DNA of 64,000 nt from Anaerolineae bacterium. Lineage in GTDB: Bacteria; Chloroflexota; Anaerolineae; Aggregatilineales; Aggregatilineaceae. The position numbers and the translations under genes are program-made. The stretch lies in NCBI GenBank assembly GCA_027494015.1, contig JAOSJP010000041.1, positions 97,356 through 161,355 of the forward strand, in the 5' to 3' direction. Under the pieces are notes generated by a model. It was not told the DNA's origin, made no database searches, and saw only the letters and a list, made by a program, of their open reading frames with translations. Numbering within the stretch: position 1 is the first letter of the stretch; the number at the start of each line of letters is the position of its first letter. Below are positions 17,705 through 28,143 of this stretch, piece after piece.

Positions 17705-20511
17705 ATGGGGGATGCACCGAAAGACAAGTGGTACGCCCTGCCGGTGGCGGAGACGCTGAGCCGGCTTGGCACGGATGTCGAGCGGGGGCTGAGCGCGCAG
17801 GACGTGGCCCAGCGCCAGGCTGAGCACGGCAAGAACGAGCTGCCCAGCGACACCGGCACGAGCATCTGGCAACTGCTGATCAGCCAGTTCACCGATGTGA
17901 TGGTCCTGGTGCTGATCGCCGCCGCCGCCATCTCGGTGATCATTGGCGACACCAAAGATGCCATCGTCATCCTGGCCATCGTCGTGCTCAACGCGGCGCT
18001 TGGCTTCTTCCAGGAATATCAGGCCGAGCAGGCTCTGGCAGCGCTTGGCGCCATGCAGACACCGATCGTGCGCGTCCGCCGCGATGGGCATGTGCTGGAG
18101 GTCAGCGCGACCGAGCTGGTGCCCGGCGACGTGGTGCTGCTCGAAGCCGGCGACCGCGTTCCCGCTGACGGACGATTGGTCGAAGCGGCCAATCTGCAGA
18201 TTGACGAGGCGGCGCTGACCGGCGAGTCTCATGCGGTGGAAAAGAGCGTTGACGTTCTGGAGGACGGCGATCCTCCCCCGGCCATCGCTGACCGCACCAA
18301 CATGGCCTACATGGGCACCGCCGTCACCTATGGCCGGGCGATCCTGGCCGTGACGGAGACCGGCCTCAAGACGCAGCTTGGCACCATCGCCGCCCTGTTG
18401 CAGCGCGTGGAAAAGGGCCGCACGCCGCTCCAGGAACGGCTGGAGCGCCTGGGAGTGATCCTGGCGGCAGCGGCGCTGATCGTCTGCGTGGTAGTCTTCA
18501 TCACGGGCGTGATTCGCGGTGAAGATGTCGAGGAGATGCTGCTGACTGCCATCAGCCTGGCCGTGGCGGCCATCCCTGAAGGGCTGCCCGCCGTGATCAC
18601 GATTGCCCTGGCCCTGGGCGCGCGGCGCATGGTGCGCCGCAACGCCCTTGATCCGCAAGCTGCCCGCCGTCGAGACTCTCGGCTCGGTGTCGGTCATCTG
18701 CTCGGACAAGACGGGCACGCTGACCCGCAACGAGATGACTGTCACGCTGATTGGCCTGCCGGGACGCGACGATGTAACAGTGGGTGGCAGTGGCTATTCG
18801 CCGGTGGGCAACTTCTACGAAGGCAAGCGCGCGATTAATGTCGTGGACGACACCGTGCTGGCGCGTATCCTCAAAGCGTCGGCGTTGTGCACGGACGCCT
18901 ACCTGGAACAGGCGGAAGGCAACGGGCACTGGGAAGTTGTCGGCGATACGACCGAGGGGGCGCTGCTGGTCGCCGCCCGCAAAGCGGGCTGGGGCCGCTC
19001 CGTGCTCGAAGACACCTTGCCGCGCCAGGCGGAGCTTCCCTTCTCTTCCGAGCGCAAGGCGATGACGACCATCCACCAACCGCACGGGCGCTTTGCGGCG
19101 GCGCTTTTTGAGAACGCGCCCTATGTCTCCTTCACCAAAGGCGCGCCCGACCAGCTTGTCGCCTGGGCGTCGGAGGAGGTGATGCCCGACGGCCCCGCAG
19201 CCGCTCACGGCGGAGCGCCGCCAGGCGTGGAGCCGCACAATCGAGGAGATGGCCAGCAAGGGCCTGCGCGTGATCGGCATTGGCTACCGCCCGCTGGAGG
19301 CCATCCCCGCCGTGCTGACGCCCGAAACCCTGGAGCGCGACCTGACTCTGCTCGGCCTGATGGGCATCGTGGACCCCCCGCGCCAGGAGGCGAAGGAGGC
19401 GGTCAAGGTGGCCGCCGACGCCGGTATCCGCACGGTCATGATCACCGGCGACCACAAGCTGACGGCCATCGCCATCGCCCGTCAGCTTGGCATTGCCGGG
19501 GCGAATGACCGCGCCCTGACCGGTGTCGAGCTGGATCAGATGAGCGAGCAGGCGCTGCGCGATACCGTGCTCGAAACCTCCGTCTACGCGCGCGTGTCGC
19601 CGGAGCACAAGCTGCGCGTGGTCGAGGCGCTGCAAGCGCATGGCCAGATCGTGGCCATGACCGGCGACGGCGTGAACGACGCCCCCGCGCTCAAGCAGGC
19701 CAATATCGGCGTGGCCATGGGCATCACCGGCACCGACGTGAGCCAGGGCGCGGCGGATATGGTGCTCACCGACGACAACTTCGCCACCATCGTCGCCGCC
19801 ATTGAAGAAGGGCGCACGATCTACGACAACATCCGCAAGTTCATCCGCTACCTGCTGAGCACCAATGTTGGCGAGATCGTCGCCATGTTCATCGCGCTGG
19901 TCCTCGCCCTGCGCGTGCCGCTGCTGGCCATCCAAATCCTGTGGATCAACCTGGTGACGGACGGCCTGCCGGCCATTGCCCTCGGTTTTGAGCCGAGCGA
20001 GCCGGACGTGATGAAACGCAAGCCGCGCCCGCCCCGCGAGAGCATCTTCGCGCATGGCCTGGGCCTGCATGTGACGTGGGTTGGGTTGTGGATCGGCATA
20101 GCCACGCTGCTCGGCTTTGTCTGGGCGCTCGACCGCAACGGTGGCGAGCTGTTCCACCCGACGGACGAGGCGCTGCTCGTCGCGCGGACGATGGCTTTCA
20201 CCGTCCTGGCGCTGTTGCAGTTGTTCCATGTGAGCGCCATTCACGGCGGAGAAACCTCGTTCCTCAAAACACCGCTCCGGCGCAACAAGCTGCTCTGGGG
20301 CACGGTGGTGCTCACCGCTCTGTTGCAGATGCTGGTCGTCTATGCGCCGTTCGCCCAGGATGTCCTCGATACCGCACCCCTGGACGCCGTCGAGATGATC
20401 GTCGCCTGGCTGTTGGCCGGCTCGCTTTTCCTGGCCGTAGAATTCGAGAAATTTCTGCGCCGTTCCCGCCGCGCGCGGCGGGAGACCGCGCAAGTTGGCA
20501 CCTCTGCCTGA
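17705..20511 (+). CDS. P-type cation ATPase (Ca2+-type), two apparent frameshifts
   Basis: A type II P-type ATPase of about 934 residues when joined, pumping Ca2+ or a related cation across the membrane. In order: N-terminal cation domain (ALPVAETLSRLGTDVERGLS), actuator with DEAALTGES, TM4 motif AAIPEGLPAVITIALALG, phosphorylation site CSDKTGTLTRNE, nucleotide domain KGAPDQLVAWAS, hinge MTGDGVNDAPALKQANIG and a six-helix C-terminus. Two +1 shifts break it. One is near 18649, where CTTGATC should read CTGATC. The other is near 19185-19195 in a CGGCCCCGC run. Everything else is intact, so sequence error is plausible. PEGLP and the whole order favour SERCA/PMR1-like calcium transport over heavy-metal types. 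Confidence 0.88.
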
Positions 20512-20517
20512 TGCCTG

Positions 20518-20660
20518 ACCTCACCCCCGCGCGGCGCTGGGGCGCTCAGACACCAGACTTCCGAAGTCTTGAAGACTTCGGAAGTCTATTCCGGGACCGA
20601 GCGCAGCGAGGCTGGGGGTGAGGTAGAACAACACGCACGTTTGATGCGATTACCCTGTCG
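20518..20660. repeat. Palindromic element with an ACTTCCGAAGT hairpin inserted in its centre
   Basis: ACCTCACCCC...GGGGGTGAGGT ends at 20518 and 20624 enclose a complete AGACTTCCGAAGTCT hairpin (20555-20587) in place of the usual CCTCTCC core. The right flank continues AGAACAACACGCACG and TTGATGCGATT, as at 11.7 kb in the opposite orientation. This shows a modular build. Confidence 0.75.
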
Positions 20661-20676
20661 CGACTCGCTCGCACCC

Positions 20677-20705
20677 TTGTCAGCGACCGGCCTGGCGAGT
20701 ATACT
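20677..20705 (+). promoter_or_regulatory. Promoter of tRNA-Pro
   Basis: TTGTCA and TATACT at 17-bp spacing, ending 15 bp before the tRNA. Confidence 0.85.
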
Positions 20706-20720
20706 AGCGCCCAGCTTATG

Positions 20721-20794
20721 CGGGGTGTAGCGCAGTTGGCCAGCGCGCTGCGTTTGGGACGCAGAGGTCCCCGGTTCAAGTCCGGGCACCCCGA
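20721..20794 (+). tRNA. tRNA-Pro (anticodon TGG)
   Basis: 74-nt cloverleaf: acceptor CGGGGTG/CACCCCG, D arm GCGCAGTTGGCCAGCGC, anticodon stem CTGCG-TTTGGGA-CGCAG with TGG, T arm CCCGGTTCAAGTCCGGG. The C1-G72 acceptor pair is typical of bacterial tRNA-Pro. CCA is not encoded. Confidence 0.95.
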
Positions 20795-21048
20795 CTATCC
20801 CGCAAGCTCACGAGCGCCCGAACGCACCAGGTTCGGGCTGCTTTGGTTTGAGGGCCGGGGCGATGGCCTGGCTCGGACCGGTGGGGCTGGATGAAATCTC
20901 CCCATCGCCCGCAACATTCGGCCCGCTCTGGCGTATAGTGTTATGGCGCGGTCCCCCGCAGTCTCACGGCGCGTGCCCGATGCGGGCGCTTGATGTGCTG
21001 GCGAGCGCCGCGCACCCCATGTATCAGACACCGGAAGGCAAACCCACC

Positions 21049-21840
<792 letters not shown>

Positions 21841-21852
21841 CGGGGGGCGACC

Positions 21853-24798
21853 ATGATCGAACAACTCAGATTCTACATTCGCCACTCGCTCAACGATCTG
21901 CGCGTCAACAAGCAGCGCACGCTGTTCGCCCTGCTGTGCATCGCGGCGGGCGTGGCGGCCATCGTCAGCCTGCAAACGCTGGGCGTGATGATCGAAGACA
22001 CGCTGACCGGCAGCCTGCAGGAGAGCAACAAGGGCGACATCCGCATCAGCATCTCATTCGGTGATCGCTCCGATCGCCTGCAGCGCGGCGAAGAGGAGGG
22101 CGTGATTGCGTCGGGGGGCATGTTCGGCGGCAATATCTTCACGCCCGAGGGCGTGCAGATCGTCGGTAACTGGTTCGCCGAGCACTACCCTGGCAGCACC
22201 ATCACCTATCTCCACGCGCTGGGCGGCCCTTCTGGCGGCGCGACGATCAGCAACCCGCGCAACGACACCGAGCAGACGTTCGTCTCGCCCTTCATCGTTG
22301 AAGTGAACCGCTACCCGCTCTATGGGACGCGCCAAGCCGAAGACGGCACGCCGCTGAGCGAGCTGATCCAGGCCCCGACTGACATCGTGATCAGCCGCAA
22401 CCTGGCCGACACGCTCGACGCGCAGGTTGGTGATGCGCTGGCGCTGGCCGGGGCCAACGAGCAGTTCACCCTGCGCGGCATCGTGCCTACGTCCGAGGAA
22501 GCTGGCTTCGAGAACTTCGCCGGCAACCTGATCGGCTACTACTACCTGGACGTGTCCGCCGTGCCGCTGTTCAACGGTGGCATCCCGCGGGGAGCCGCCG
22601 AAATCTACGTGCGCCTGGGCGACCCGGCGCAGGCCGAGTCGGCGACGCGCGCCATGCAAATACGTTTCCCCTACATGGACTCGACCAACACCGCCGACCT
22701 GGAGGAGATGAACAGCGACATCGCCGATGCCATCAACCAACTGGTGGTGATCATGGGGCTGGTCTCGCTGTTGATCGGCGGCATCGGCATCGTCAACACC
22801 ATGCTGGTCATCGTCAGCCGGCGCACAACCGAAGTGGCCGTGCTCAAGACCATCGGCCTGGAAGCCGAGCAGATCACCGCCCTGTTCCTGGTGGAAGCGG
22901 TGCTGATGGGCATCTTCGGCAGCCTGATCGGGATCGTCCTGGGCTGGGCGGCTGCCTATGCGATCAAAGGCGTGGCCGAGAACTTCCTGGCCCAGACGCT
23001 CACCTTCCGCCTCACGCTCATCCCGCCGCTGACCGGCTTTGTCGTCGGTGTGATTGTCACGACGATCTTCGGCTTCCTGCCGACGCTGGCCGCCGGGCAG
23101 GTGCGCCCCAACCTGGTGCTGCGCCCGACGGACACGGTGGTGCCGCGCGCCGGGCGCGCCCGCTCGTTCGCTGCGCTGCTGTTCGTCATGCTGGCCATCA
23201 GTCTGGTCGCCCAGCCGCTGATCAACGACCTGCTCTCGGAGCAGTCCATTCGCGGCTTTGCCATGGGCGTGGGCGGCTTCCTGGGCCTGCTGATGGGCCT
23301 GACCATGCTGGCGGGCGGCCTCTTCGCTGGCTGGACGCGGCGCAAGCTCTGGCGGCGTCTGGTGCGCTGGGTGCTGATGATACCGGGGCTGCCCCTGCTG
23401 GGGGCCGCTTTCGGCTATGCCGTGCCCGCCCTGCTGATCCTGTTCGGCACCTTCATCGCCGTCGCCGTGCTGTACGCCGTGCTGTGGGTGATCATCTGGC
23501 TGGTGGGGCGCTTCCTGCCCACCTGGCGCTTCGTGGACCTGAAGCTGGCGCTGCGGGCGATGCTGGTCAACAAGGGCCGCGCCGCCTCGACGCTGCTGGC
23601 GCTGGTGGTGGGCGTGTTCACGCTCAGCCTGATCACCATGCTGGCGACGGCCATCACCAACCGCTTCGAGCAGGTGCTCGAAAACGAGGTGGGCGGCAAC
23701 GTGATCATCTTCGCCGCCGGCGCGGGCGACACGCTCAGCGCCGTTGAGACACGGCTGCAGGAAGCCGAAGGCGTGCGCAGTTATTCGGCGATGGGCACCT
23801 ACAGCACCAGCCTGGTCTCGGCGACCGACGTCAGCGCCAACCAGGTGCTGACCCTCAACCAGCTTATATCCCGTGCCCGCCAGGAAGAACCCGACGATGC
23901 CGATACGCTGAGCTGGATGTTCACCGGCGTTGATGCGCGCAGCGTGGTCTCGAACTTGCCCGATGTCGAGTTCTACCAGGGTCGGCAGCTCAACGCGGCG
24001 GATACCGGCCCCTGGGACCGCGACGCGGGCGAGTATCCGCCCATCGTCATCTCGGCCACTCCGGGGGTCATCGCCTCCGGCCTGGAAGTGGGCGACCAAC
24101 TGCTGCTCGAACTCACGCCGCAGGGAGCAGACCGGCTCGCTGGCGATGAGCGCCGGCTCGTTCGCTTCGAGATCGTGGGCATGGTAGACCGGCGCGCGAG
24201 CGGGGTGCAGGTCAATTTCGGCTCGTCCAGCTACGCGCCGGGCAGCGCCTTCCCAGCCGACTTGCGGCCTGACTCGGTGAGCGCCATCGTGGATGTCGAG
24301 GAGACGCAGATTCGCGCCCTGCGGCGGAGCATCAATGAGATTCCGCTGGCCTTCGTCATGGAGACGAAGCTGCTCAACGACCTGCTGAACCGCATCCTCG
24401 ATCAGTTCACGTCGTTCCCCATTCTGGTGGCGACGCTGGCCCTGGTGGTGGGCGGCATCGTCATCGCCAACTCGGTGGCGCTGGCGACGCTGGAGCGCCG
24501 CCGCGAGATCGCCATCATGAAGGCGGTCGGCCTGCAACGCGAGCGCGTGCTGGGTATGCTGCTGCTGGAATACGGGTTGATGGGGCTGATCGGCGGGCTG
24601 ATCGGCGTCGGTCTGGGCGGGATGGGCCTCCTGTTCCTGCTGATCCAGGCGTTCGGCGGCGACCTGGGGCGCTCGATCCCCTATGTGACCGCGCTGGAGC
24701 TGATGGCGCTGTGCGTGGCGATTGCGCTGGGCGCGGCCATCCTGACGGCGTGGCGCGCTTCGGGCGAGAAGCCGCTCAACGTCCTGCGCTACGAGTGA
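21853..24798 (+). CDS. FtsX/MacB-type ABC permease with two FtsX domains
   Basis: 981 residues. An N-terminal membrane helix (LFALLCIAAGVAAIVSLQTL) is followed by a MacB-like extracytoplasmic domain and a first FtsX domain (IMGLVSLLIGGIGIVNTMLV, then RRTTEVAVLKTIGLEAEQI). A central group of four or five helices follows (about 430-560). A second helix plus extracytoplasmic domain comes next, and a final FtsX domain with LATLERRREIAIMKAVGLQRE. The duplicated layout matches the LolC/E-like YxdM/BceB-type or ABC export permeases with ten membrane spans. The ATPase gene sits directly upstream. No adjacent two-component genes are present to suggest antimicrobial sensing. Substrate unknown. Confidence 0.9.
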   Translation: MIEQLRFYIRHSLNDLRVNKQRTLFALLCIAAGVAAIVSLQTLGVMIEDTLTGSLQESNKGDIRISISFGDRSDRLQRGEEEGVIASGGMFGGNIFTPEGVQIVGNWFAEHYPGSTITYLHALGGPSGGATISNPRNDTEQTFVSPFIVEVNRYPLYGTRQAEDGTPLSELIQAPTDIVISRNLADTLDAQVGDALALAGANEQFTLRGIVPTSEEAGFENFAGNLIGYYYLDVSAVPLFNGGIPRGAAEIYVRLGDPAQAESATRAMQIRFPYMDSTNTADLEEMNSDIADAINQLVVIMGLVSLLIGGIGIVNTMLVIVSRRTTEVAVLKTIGLEAEQITALFLVEAVLMGIFGSLIGIVLGWAAAYAIKGVAENFLAQTLTFRLTLIPPLTGFVVGVIVTTIFGFLPTLAAGQVRPNLVLRPTDTVVPRAGRARSFAALLFVMLAISLVAQPLINDLLSEQSIRGFAMGVGGFLGLLMGLTMLAGGLFAGWTRRKLWRRLVRWVLMIPGLPLLGAAFGYAVPALLILFGTFIAVAVLYAVLWVIIWLVGRFLPTWRFVDLKLALRAMLVNKGRAASTLLALVVGVFTLSLITMLATAITNRFEQVLENEVGGNVIIFAAGAGDTLSAVETRLQEAEGVRSYSAMGTYSTSLVSATDVSANQVLTLNQLISRARQEEPDDADTLSWMFTGVDARSVVSNLPDVEFYQGRQLNAADTGPWDRDAGEYPPIVISATPGVIASGLEVGDQLLLELTPQGADRLAGDERRLVRFEIVGMVDRRASGVQVNFGSSSYAPGSAFPADLRPDSVSAIVDVEETQIRALRRSINEIPLAFVMETKLLNDLLNRILDQFTSFPILVATLALVVGGIVIANSVALATLERRREIAIMKAVGLQRERVLGMLLLEYGLMGLIGGLIGVGLGGMGLLFLLIQAFGGDLGRSIPYVTALELMALCVAIALGAAILTAWRASGEKPLNVLRYE

Positions 24799-24998
24799 CG
24801 CTGCGAGCGACAGGGTCGGGGGGGGGCGCCCCCGCGGCGTCCCCCCTCTAGAGCCCGAAACCGGCGTCAGTGGGCGGAGGGAGCGGGAGTGAGTCCCCCG
24901 GGGGGGGCGTATGGGCGCCACGATACCGTCTGTGTCTAGCCGCCCGGCAGGCTGATTTAGGCGCGTTCCCGCACCCGCTCTCAAGGGAGGGAAAGAGG

Positions 24999-25097
24999 AT
25001 GATCTTGGACAGATTTAAGCCGGACATAAGAGGGAATCCGGCGCTGACAGGCAAATCGCAGCGCGGGCCTTTCCATAGGGTCTCTGAGCGACCATGA
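24999..25097 (+). CDS. Possible 32-codon upstream reading frame coupled to the hydrolase gene
   Basis: ATG preceded by GGGAGGGAAAGAGG, a much stronger ribosome site than that of the following gene. The frame (starts MILDRFKPDIRGNP) ends in TGA overlapping the hydrolase ATG as ATGA. No homology is recognised. It could be a translated leader that delivers ribosomes to the hydrolase start, or chance. The upstream 24800-24990 is GC-run-rich and holds no other gene. Confidence 0.3.
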   Translation: MILDRFKPDIRGNPALTGKSQRGPFHRVSERP

Positions 25098-26002
25098 GCG
25101 CAGCTCCCCAACTCCCTGCAAAGCATTTCCGCTGGCGGCGGACGCTGGCTCTGGCCCCTCTCGCCGTCGCGCTGACCCTCATCGCTGTGCCCTCCCTGCT
25201 TGGCCTGGCGACCACCTACCTTCTGCTCTACGCGCCCTGCGGCGAGGATGGACGCTCGCCGGGCGATTTCGGCCACGCCTGGGAAGATGTGATCATCGCC
25301 GGGCGCGAAGGGCGCTTCCGCGCCTATTTCATCCCCGGCACGAACGGCGCGGCAGTGATCCTCCCGCCGGCGGCGGCGAGCGGGCGCGGCAACCGCCTGC
25401 ATGAAGCCGACGTGCTGGCCCGGCACGGCTACGCGGTGCTCGCCTTCGAGTCGCGGCGCTGCGCCGGGATGGGGCCGCTCAGCCTGGGCTATCGCGAGAT
25501 CGCCGAGGTGGGCGACGCGCTGGCCTACCTGGAGATGCGCGGCGACGTGAACCCCGCGCAAATCGGCGTGCTCGGCTTCTCGTCGGCGGGCGCGACGGCG
25601 GTGATGGCCGCCGCGCGCACCCCGGCGCTGCGCGCGGTGGTCGCCGAGGGTGGCTACGGCGACTTCGCTGAGGGCGCGCTGGCGCTGGGCACCGGCGGGC
25701 CGCTGGAAGTGCTCTACAAGGAGGCGATTGCCCTCAGCTACCGCTTGCTTAGCGGCGTAGAACTTGCTAAGCTGAGTCCGCAGAGCGTGATCGGCACTAT
25801 CGCCCCGCGCCCGATCCTGCTCATTTATGGCAGCCGCGAGCGCAGCCTGGGCGGGGCGCGGGCGCAGCTCGCCGCCGCCGGGGCGAACGCGGCGCTGTGG
25901 GTCGTGGACGGGGCCGGGCACGGCGATTACCTGGCCGTCGCGCCGGATGAGTACGAGGCGCGCGTGATCGCCTTTTTCGACGCGGCGCTGCTGGGGCGGT
26001 GA
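25094..26002 (+). CDS. Membrane-anchored alpha/beta hydrolase
   Basis: 302 residues with one N-terminal membrane segment (LALAPLAVALTLIAVPSLLG), then an alpha/beta hydrolase fold. The nucleophile elbow is GFSSAGATAVMAAA (serine in the second S of GFSSAG by family alignment). The catalytic histidine is in DGAGHGDYL and the acid is likely in the YGSRERS region or just after. It resembles the prolyl-oligopeptidase-like/DUF1749-type hydrolases often annotated as esterases. The cap region GYGDFAEGALAL lies between. Membrane anchoring suggests action outside the cytoplasm. Substrate is not predictable; no partner gene is evident. Confidence 0.78.
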   Translation: MSAAPQLPAKHFRWRRTLALAPLAVALTLIAVPSLLGLATTYLLLYAPCGEDGRSPGDFGHAWEDVIIAGREGRFRAYFIPGTNGAAVILPPAAASGRGNRLHEADVLARHGYAVLAFESRRCAGMGPLSLGYREIAEVGDALAYLEMRGDVNPAQIGVLGFSSAGATAVMAAARTPALRAVVAEGGYGDFAEGALALGTGGPLEVLYKEAIALSYRLLSGVELAKLSPQSVIGTIAPRPILLIYGSRERSLGGARAQLAAAGANAALWVVDGAGHGDYLAVAPDEYEARVIAFFDAALLGR

Positions 26003-26009
26003 AAGAGGT

Positions 26010-26235
26010 GATTGGGGTTGTTGGTGATTGGTGATTGGTCTGATGGTCAGTGTTCGGCTGTTGGTGATCAGCGAGTGGTGCGGAGGGGGTGCCCGGCACT
26101 TTCGCCGCCAATGACCGGTATCAGGACGCTGCCGACTAAATGCCAATAGCCCAAAGCGATCCCTGACCACTGAAAAGTGACAACTGATCACCAACAACCA
26201 ACAACCAATAACCAACCACCAACCACCACTCACGA
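26010..26235. repeat. Inverted array of TGATTGG / CCAATCA-type words
   Basis: The left arm (to about 26085) is made of GGTGATTGG, GTTGTTGGTGATTGG and GTTGGTGATCAGC variants. The right arm (26160-26231) is ACTGATCACC, AACAACCAACAACCAATAAC and CAACCACCAACCACC. The arms are reverse complements in vocabulary. The loop of about 75 bp has no gene. Confidence 0.7.
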
Positions 26236-26247
26236 AAGGGAATGCCC

Positions 26248-27153
26248 GTGATCCCACGCATCATCGTTCACGGCGGGGCCTGGAAGATCGCCGAGGAGAC
26301 GCACGCCGACCACATCGCCGGGGCGCGCGCCGCCGCCGAAGCGGGCCTGGCGATCCTGGCGGCGGGCGGATCGGCGCTCGACGCGGTGGAGCGGGCGGTG
26401 ATGGTCATGGAAGACGACCCCACCTTCGACGCGGGCGTGGGCAGCGTGCTCAACCGCGCCGGCGACATCGAGATGGACGCTCTCATCATGGACGGACGCA
26501 CGCTCAGGCTGGGCGCGGTCGCTGCCGTGCGCGGCATCACCAACCCCGTCCGACTGGCGCGGATGCTCTTCGACGACACCGATCACAGTCTGCTGGTCGG
26601 CGAAGGAGCGCGCCGCTTCGCTGAGGCGAAGGGGATGCGGCTGGCTGCCCAGGCGGAGCTAACCGTCCCGCGCGAGATCGAGCGCTTCCTGCGCCTGCAA
26701 AAGATGCCGGACTATCGCCTGTCCTACGAGTTCACGCCAGACCCGCAGGGCACAGTCGGCGCGGCGGCCATTGACGCCAGGGGACACGTCGCGGCGGCCA
26801 CTTCGACCGGCGGCGTGGCCTACAAGATGCCGGGGCGCGTCGGCGATTCGCCGCTGGTCGGGTCGGGCGCTTACGCCGACGACCTGAGCGGCGCGGCCTC
26901 GGCCACCGGGCACGGCGAGAGCATCATGCGCGTCGTGCTGTGCAAGACGGCCACCGACGCCGTCGCGCGCGGCCTCAGCGCCCAGCAAGCCGCCGACTAT
27001 GCCATCCGCACTATGTTCGAGCGCACCGCCGGCTACGGCGGGCTGATCCTGGTGGATCGCCAGGGAGAGGTTGCCTTCGCCTACAACACGCCGCATATGA
27101 CCGTCGCCTGGACGGGCGAGAGCGGGAGCGTCCACGCCCGCATCAAGGCGTGA
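26248..27153 (+). CDS. Isoaspartyl peptidase / L-asparaginase (plant-type, T2 family)
   Basis: An Ntn hydrolase that removes isoaspartyl residues from damaged peptides or deamidates asparagine. It makes itself active by cleaving before the nucleophile threonine in DPQGTVGAAAIDARGHVAAATSTGG (threonine at residue 169 from this start). The alpha half begins IPRIIVHGGAW and includes SALDAVERAVMVMEDDP and GVGSVLNRAGDIEMDA. The beta half includes GDSPLVGSGAYADD and TGHGESIMR. The GTG at 26248 is preferred: AAAGGGA lies 7 nt upstream, whereas the ATG at 26242 touches it. Length 301 is typical. Assignment is secure to family. Confidence 0.9.
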   Translation: MIPRIIVHGGAWKIAEETHADHIAGARAAAEAGLAILAAGGSALDAVERAVMVMEDDPTFDAGVGSVLNRAGDIEMDALIMDGRTLRLGAVAAVRGITNPVRLARMLFDDTDHSLLVGEGARRFAEAKGMRLAAQAELTVPREIERFLRLQKMPDYRLSYEFTPDPQGTVGAAAIDARGHVAAATSTGGVAYKMPGRVGDSPLVGSGAYADDLSGAASATGHGESIMRVVLCKTATDAVARGLSAQQAADYAIRTMFERTAGYGGLILVDRQGEVAFAYNTPHMTVAWTGESGSVHARIKA

Positions 27154-27179
27154 GACGGGCCAGGGGAGGGGTGAGGCAT

Positions 27180-28058
27180 ATGAACCGGCGGCGCGTAGTG
27201 GGACTGGTGATGGGGCTGCTGGCAGGGCTGCTTTCCGGCTGCGGGCTGCTGCGGGACGCCCCGCCGACGGTCACGCCGATCTACATCACGGCCACGCCGG
27301 AGCAGGTAGTTGTGCCCATCGTCGCCACCGAGACGCCCGCCGCAACGCCCGTCCTGGCGGAAACCAGCGCGGCGCTGCTGCCCACGCGCGGCCCGGAGCG
27401 CACGGCGACCTTCACCCCGCCGCCGCCCATCACCCAAACACCGACTTTCACCCCCACCACGACCAACACGCCGGTCACGCCGGGGCCAGTCGCCTACGCG
27501 CCGGTCGGGGGTGTGGCGGGCGCGGGCGGCGCGGGCATCGTCATCGGCAGCGGGGGCAGTGGGGCGACGGGCTGCGCCAGCGCCCCCGGCGGCGCGATTG
27601 GCGCGCTGTACCAGAGCGACCCGTCCATCGCGGCGGCGATTGGCTGCCCGCTGGCCGGCGCGCCGAGCGCGGTGGGCAGCGCCTACCAGCCCTTCCAGAA
27701 TGGGCTGATGGTCTGGGTCTCGTCGCTGGGGGCGGTGCCCCAACCGGCCATCTACGCCCTCTATGGCAACGGCACCTACCAGCGCTTCAACGACACGTTC
27801 CTCGAAGGGGTGGACCCCAGCAGCGGCGGAGCCGCTCCGCCGCCGGGATTGCTGGAGCCGGTGCGCGGCTTCGGCAAGGTCTGGCGCGACAACCCGGCGG
27901 CGCGCGATACGCTCGGCTGGGCGCTGACCGGCGAGAGCGGCGGCACGGCGGAGATTCTGCTCTTCGAGCGCGGGGAGATGCTGCGCGTGCCGCAGGCGGG
28001 GCAGACGTACATCCTGATCACCGGCGCGCCGGGCACGTGGAGCGCGCGAGCGGGCTAG
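27180..28058 (+). CDS. Lipoprotein with Pro/Thr linker and LGFP-like domain
   Basis: 292 residues. The signal peptide ends in lipobox LLSGC (lipidated Cys21). A low-complexity linker follows, rich in TP and PP (about 30-110), typical of cell-surface spacers in Chloroflexota. A Gly-rich patch (GGVAGAGGAGIVIGSGGSG) comes next, and a C-terminal domain starts GALYQSDPSIAAAIGCPLAG. That domain resembles LGFP repeats (GxP...GCP...QxFxNGxMxW) and is followed by TYQRFNDTFLEG and TGESGGTAEILLFERGEM. Such domains bind or decorate the cell wall. The gene begins 27 bp after the peptidase, probably on the same transcript. Specific role unknown. Confidence 0.75.
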   Translation: MNRRRVVGLVMGLLAGLLSGCGLLRDAPPTVTPIYITATPEQVVVPIVATETPAATPVLAETSAALLPTRGPERTATFTPPPPITQTPTFTPTTTNTPVTPGPVAYAPVGGVAGAGGAGIVIGSGGSGATGCASAPGGAIGALYQSDPSIAAAIGCPLAGAPSAVGSAYQPFQNGLMVWVSSLGAVPQPAIYALYGNGTYQRFNDTFLEGVDPSSGGAAPPPGLLEPVRGFGKVWRDNPAARDTLGWALTGESGGTAEILLFERGEMLRVPQAGQTYILITGAPGTWSARAG

Positions 28059-28060
28059 AG

Positions 28061-28131
28061 CGATCAGCTTTCAGCGAGGGCCGATCCTGTGTAGTTTTGC
28101 TGATGGCTGACCGCTGACGGCTGTCAGCTTA
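28061..28131. repeat. Inverted CAGC-word array
   Basis: GCGATCAGCTTTCAGCGAG faces GCTGATGGCTGACCGCTGAC and GGCTGTCAGC around a 25-bp centre, between the lipoprotein and the C39-like gene. Confidence 0.65.
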
Positions 28132-28143
28132 GGAGCGAATGCG

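Noticed and set aside
20586..20789. Frame starting MPGLEPGTSASQTQRA
   Set aside because: It is the antisense reading of tRNA-Pro, a common false gene.
22054..24984. 976-codon minus-strand frame over the ABC permease
   Set aside because: Composition is typical of an antisense shadow (Gln/His/Arg-rich) and the plus strand encodes a clear FtsX permease.
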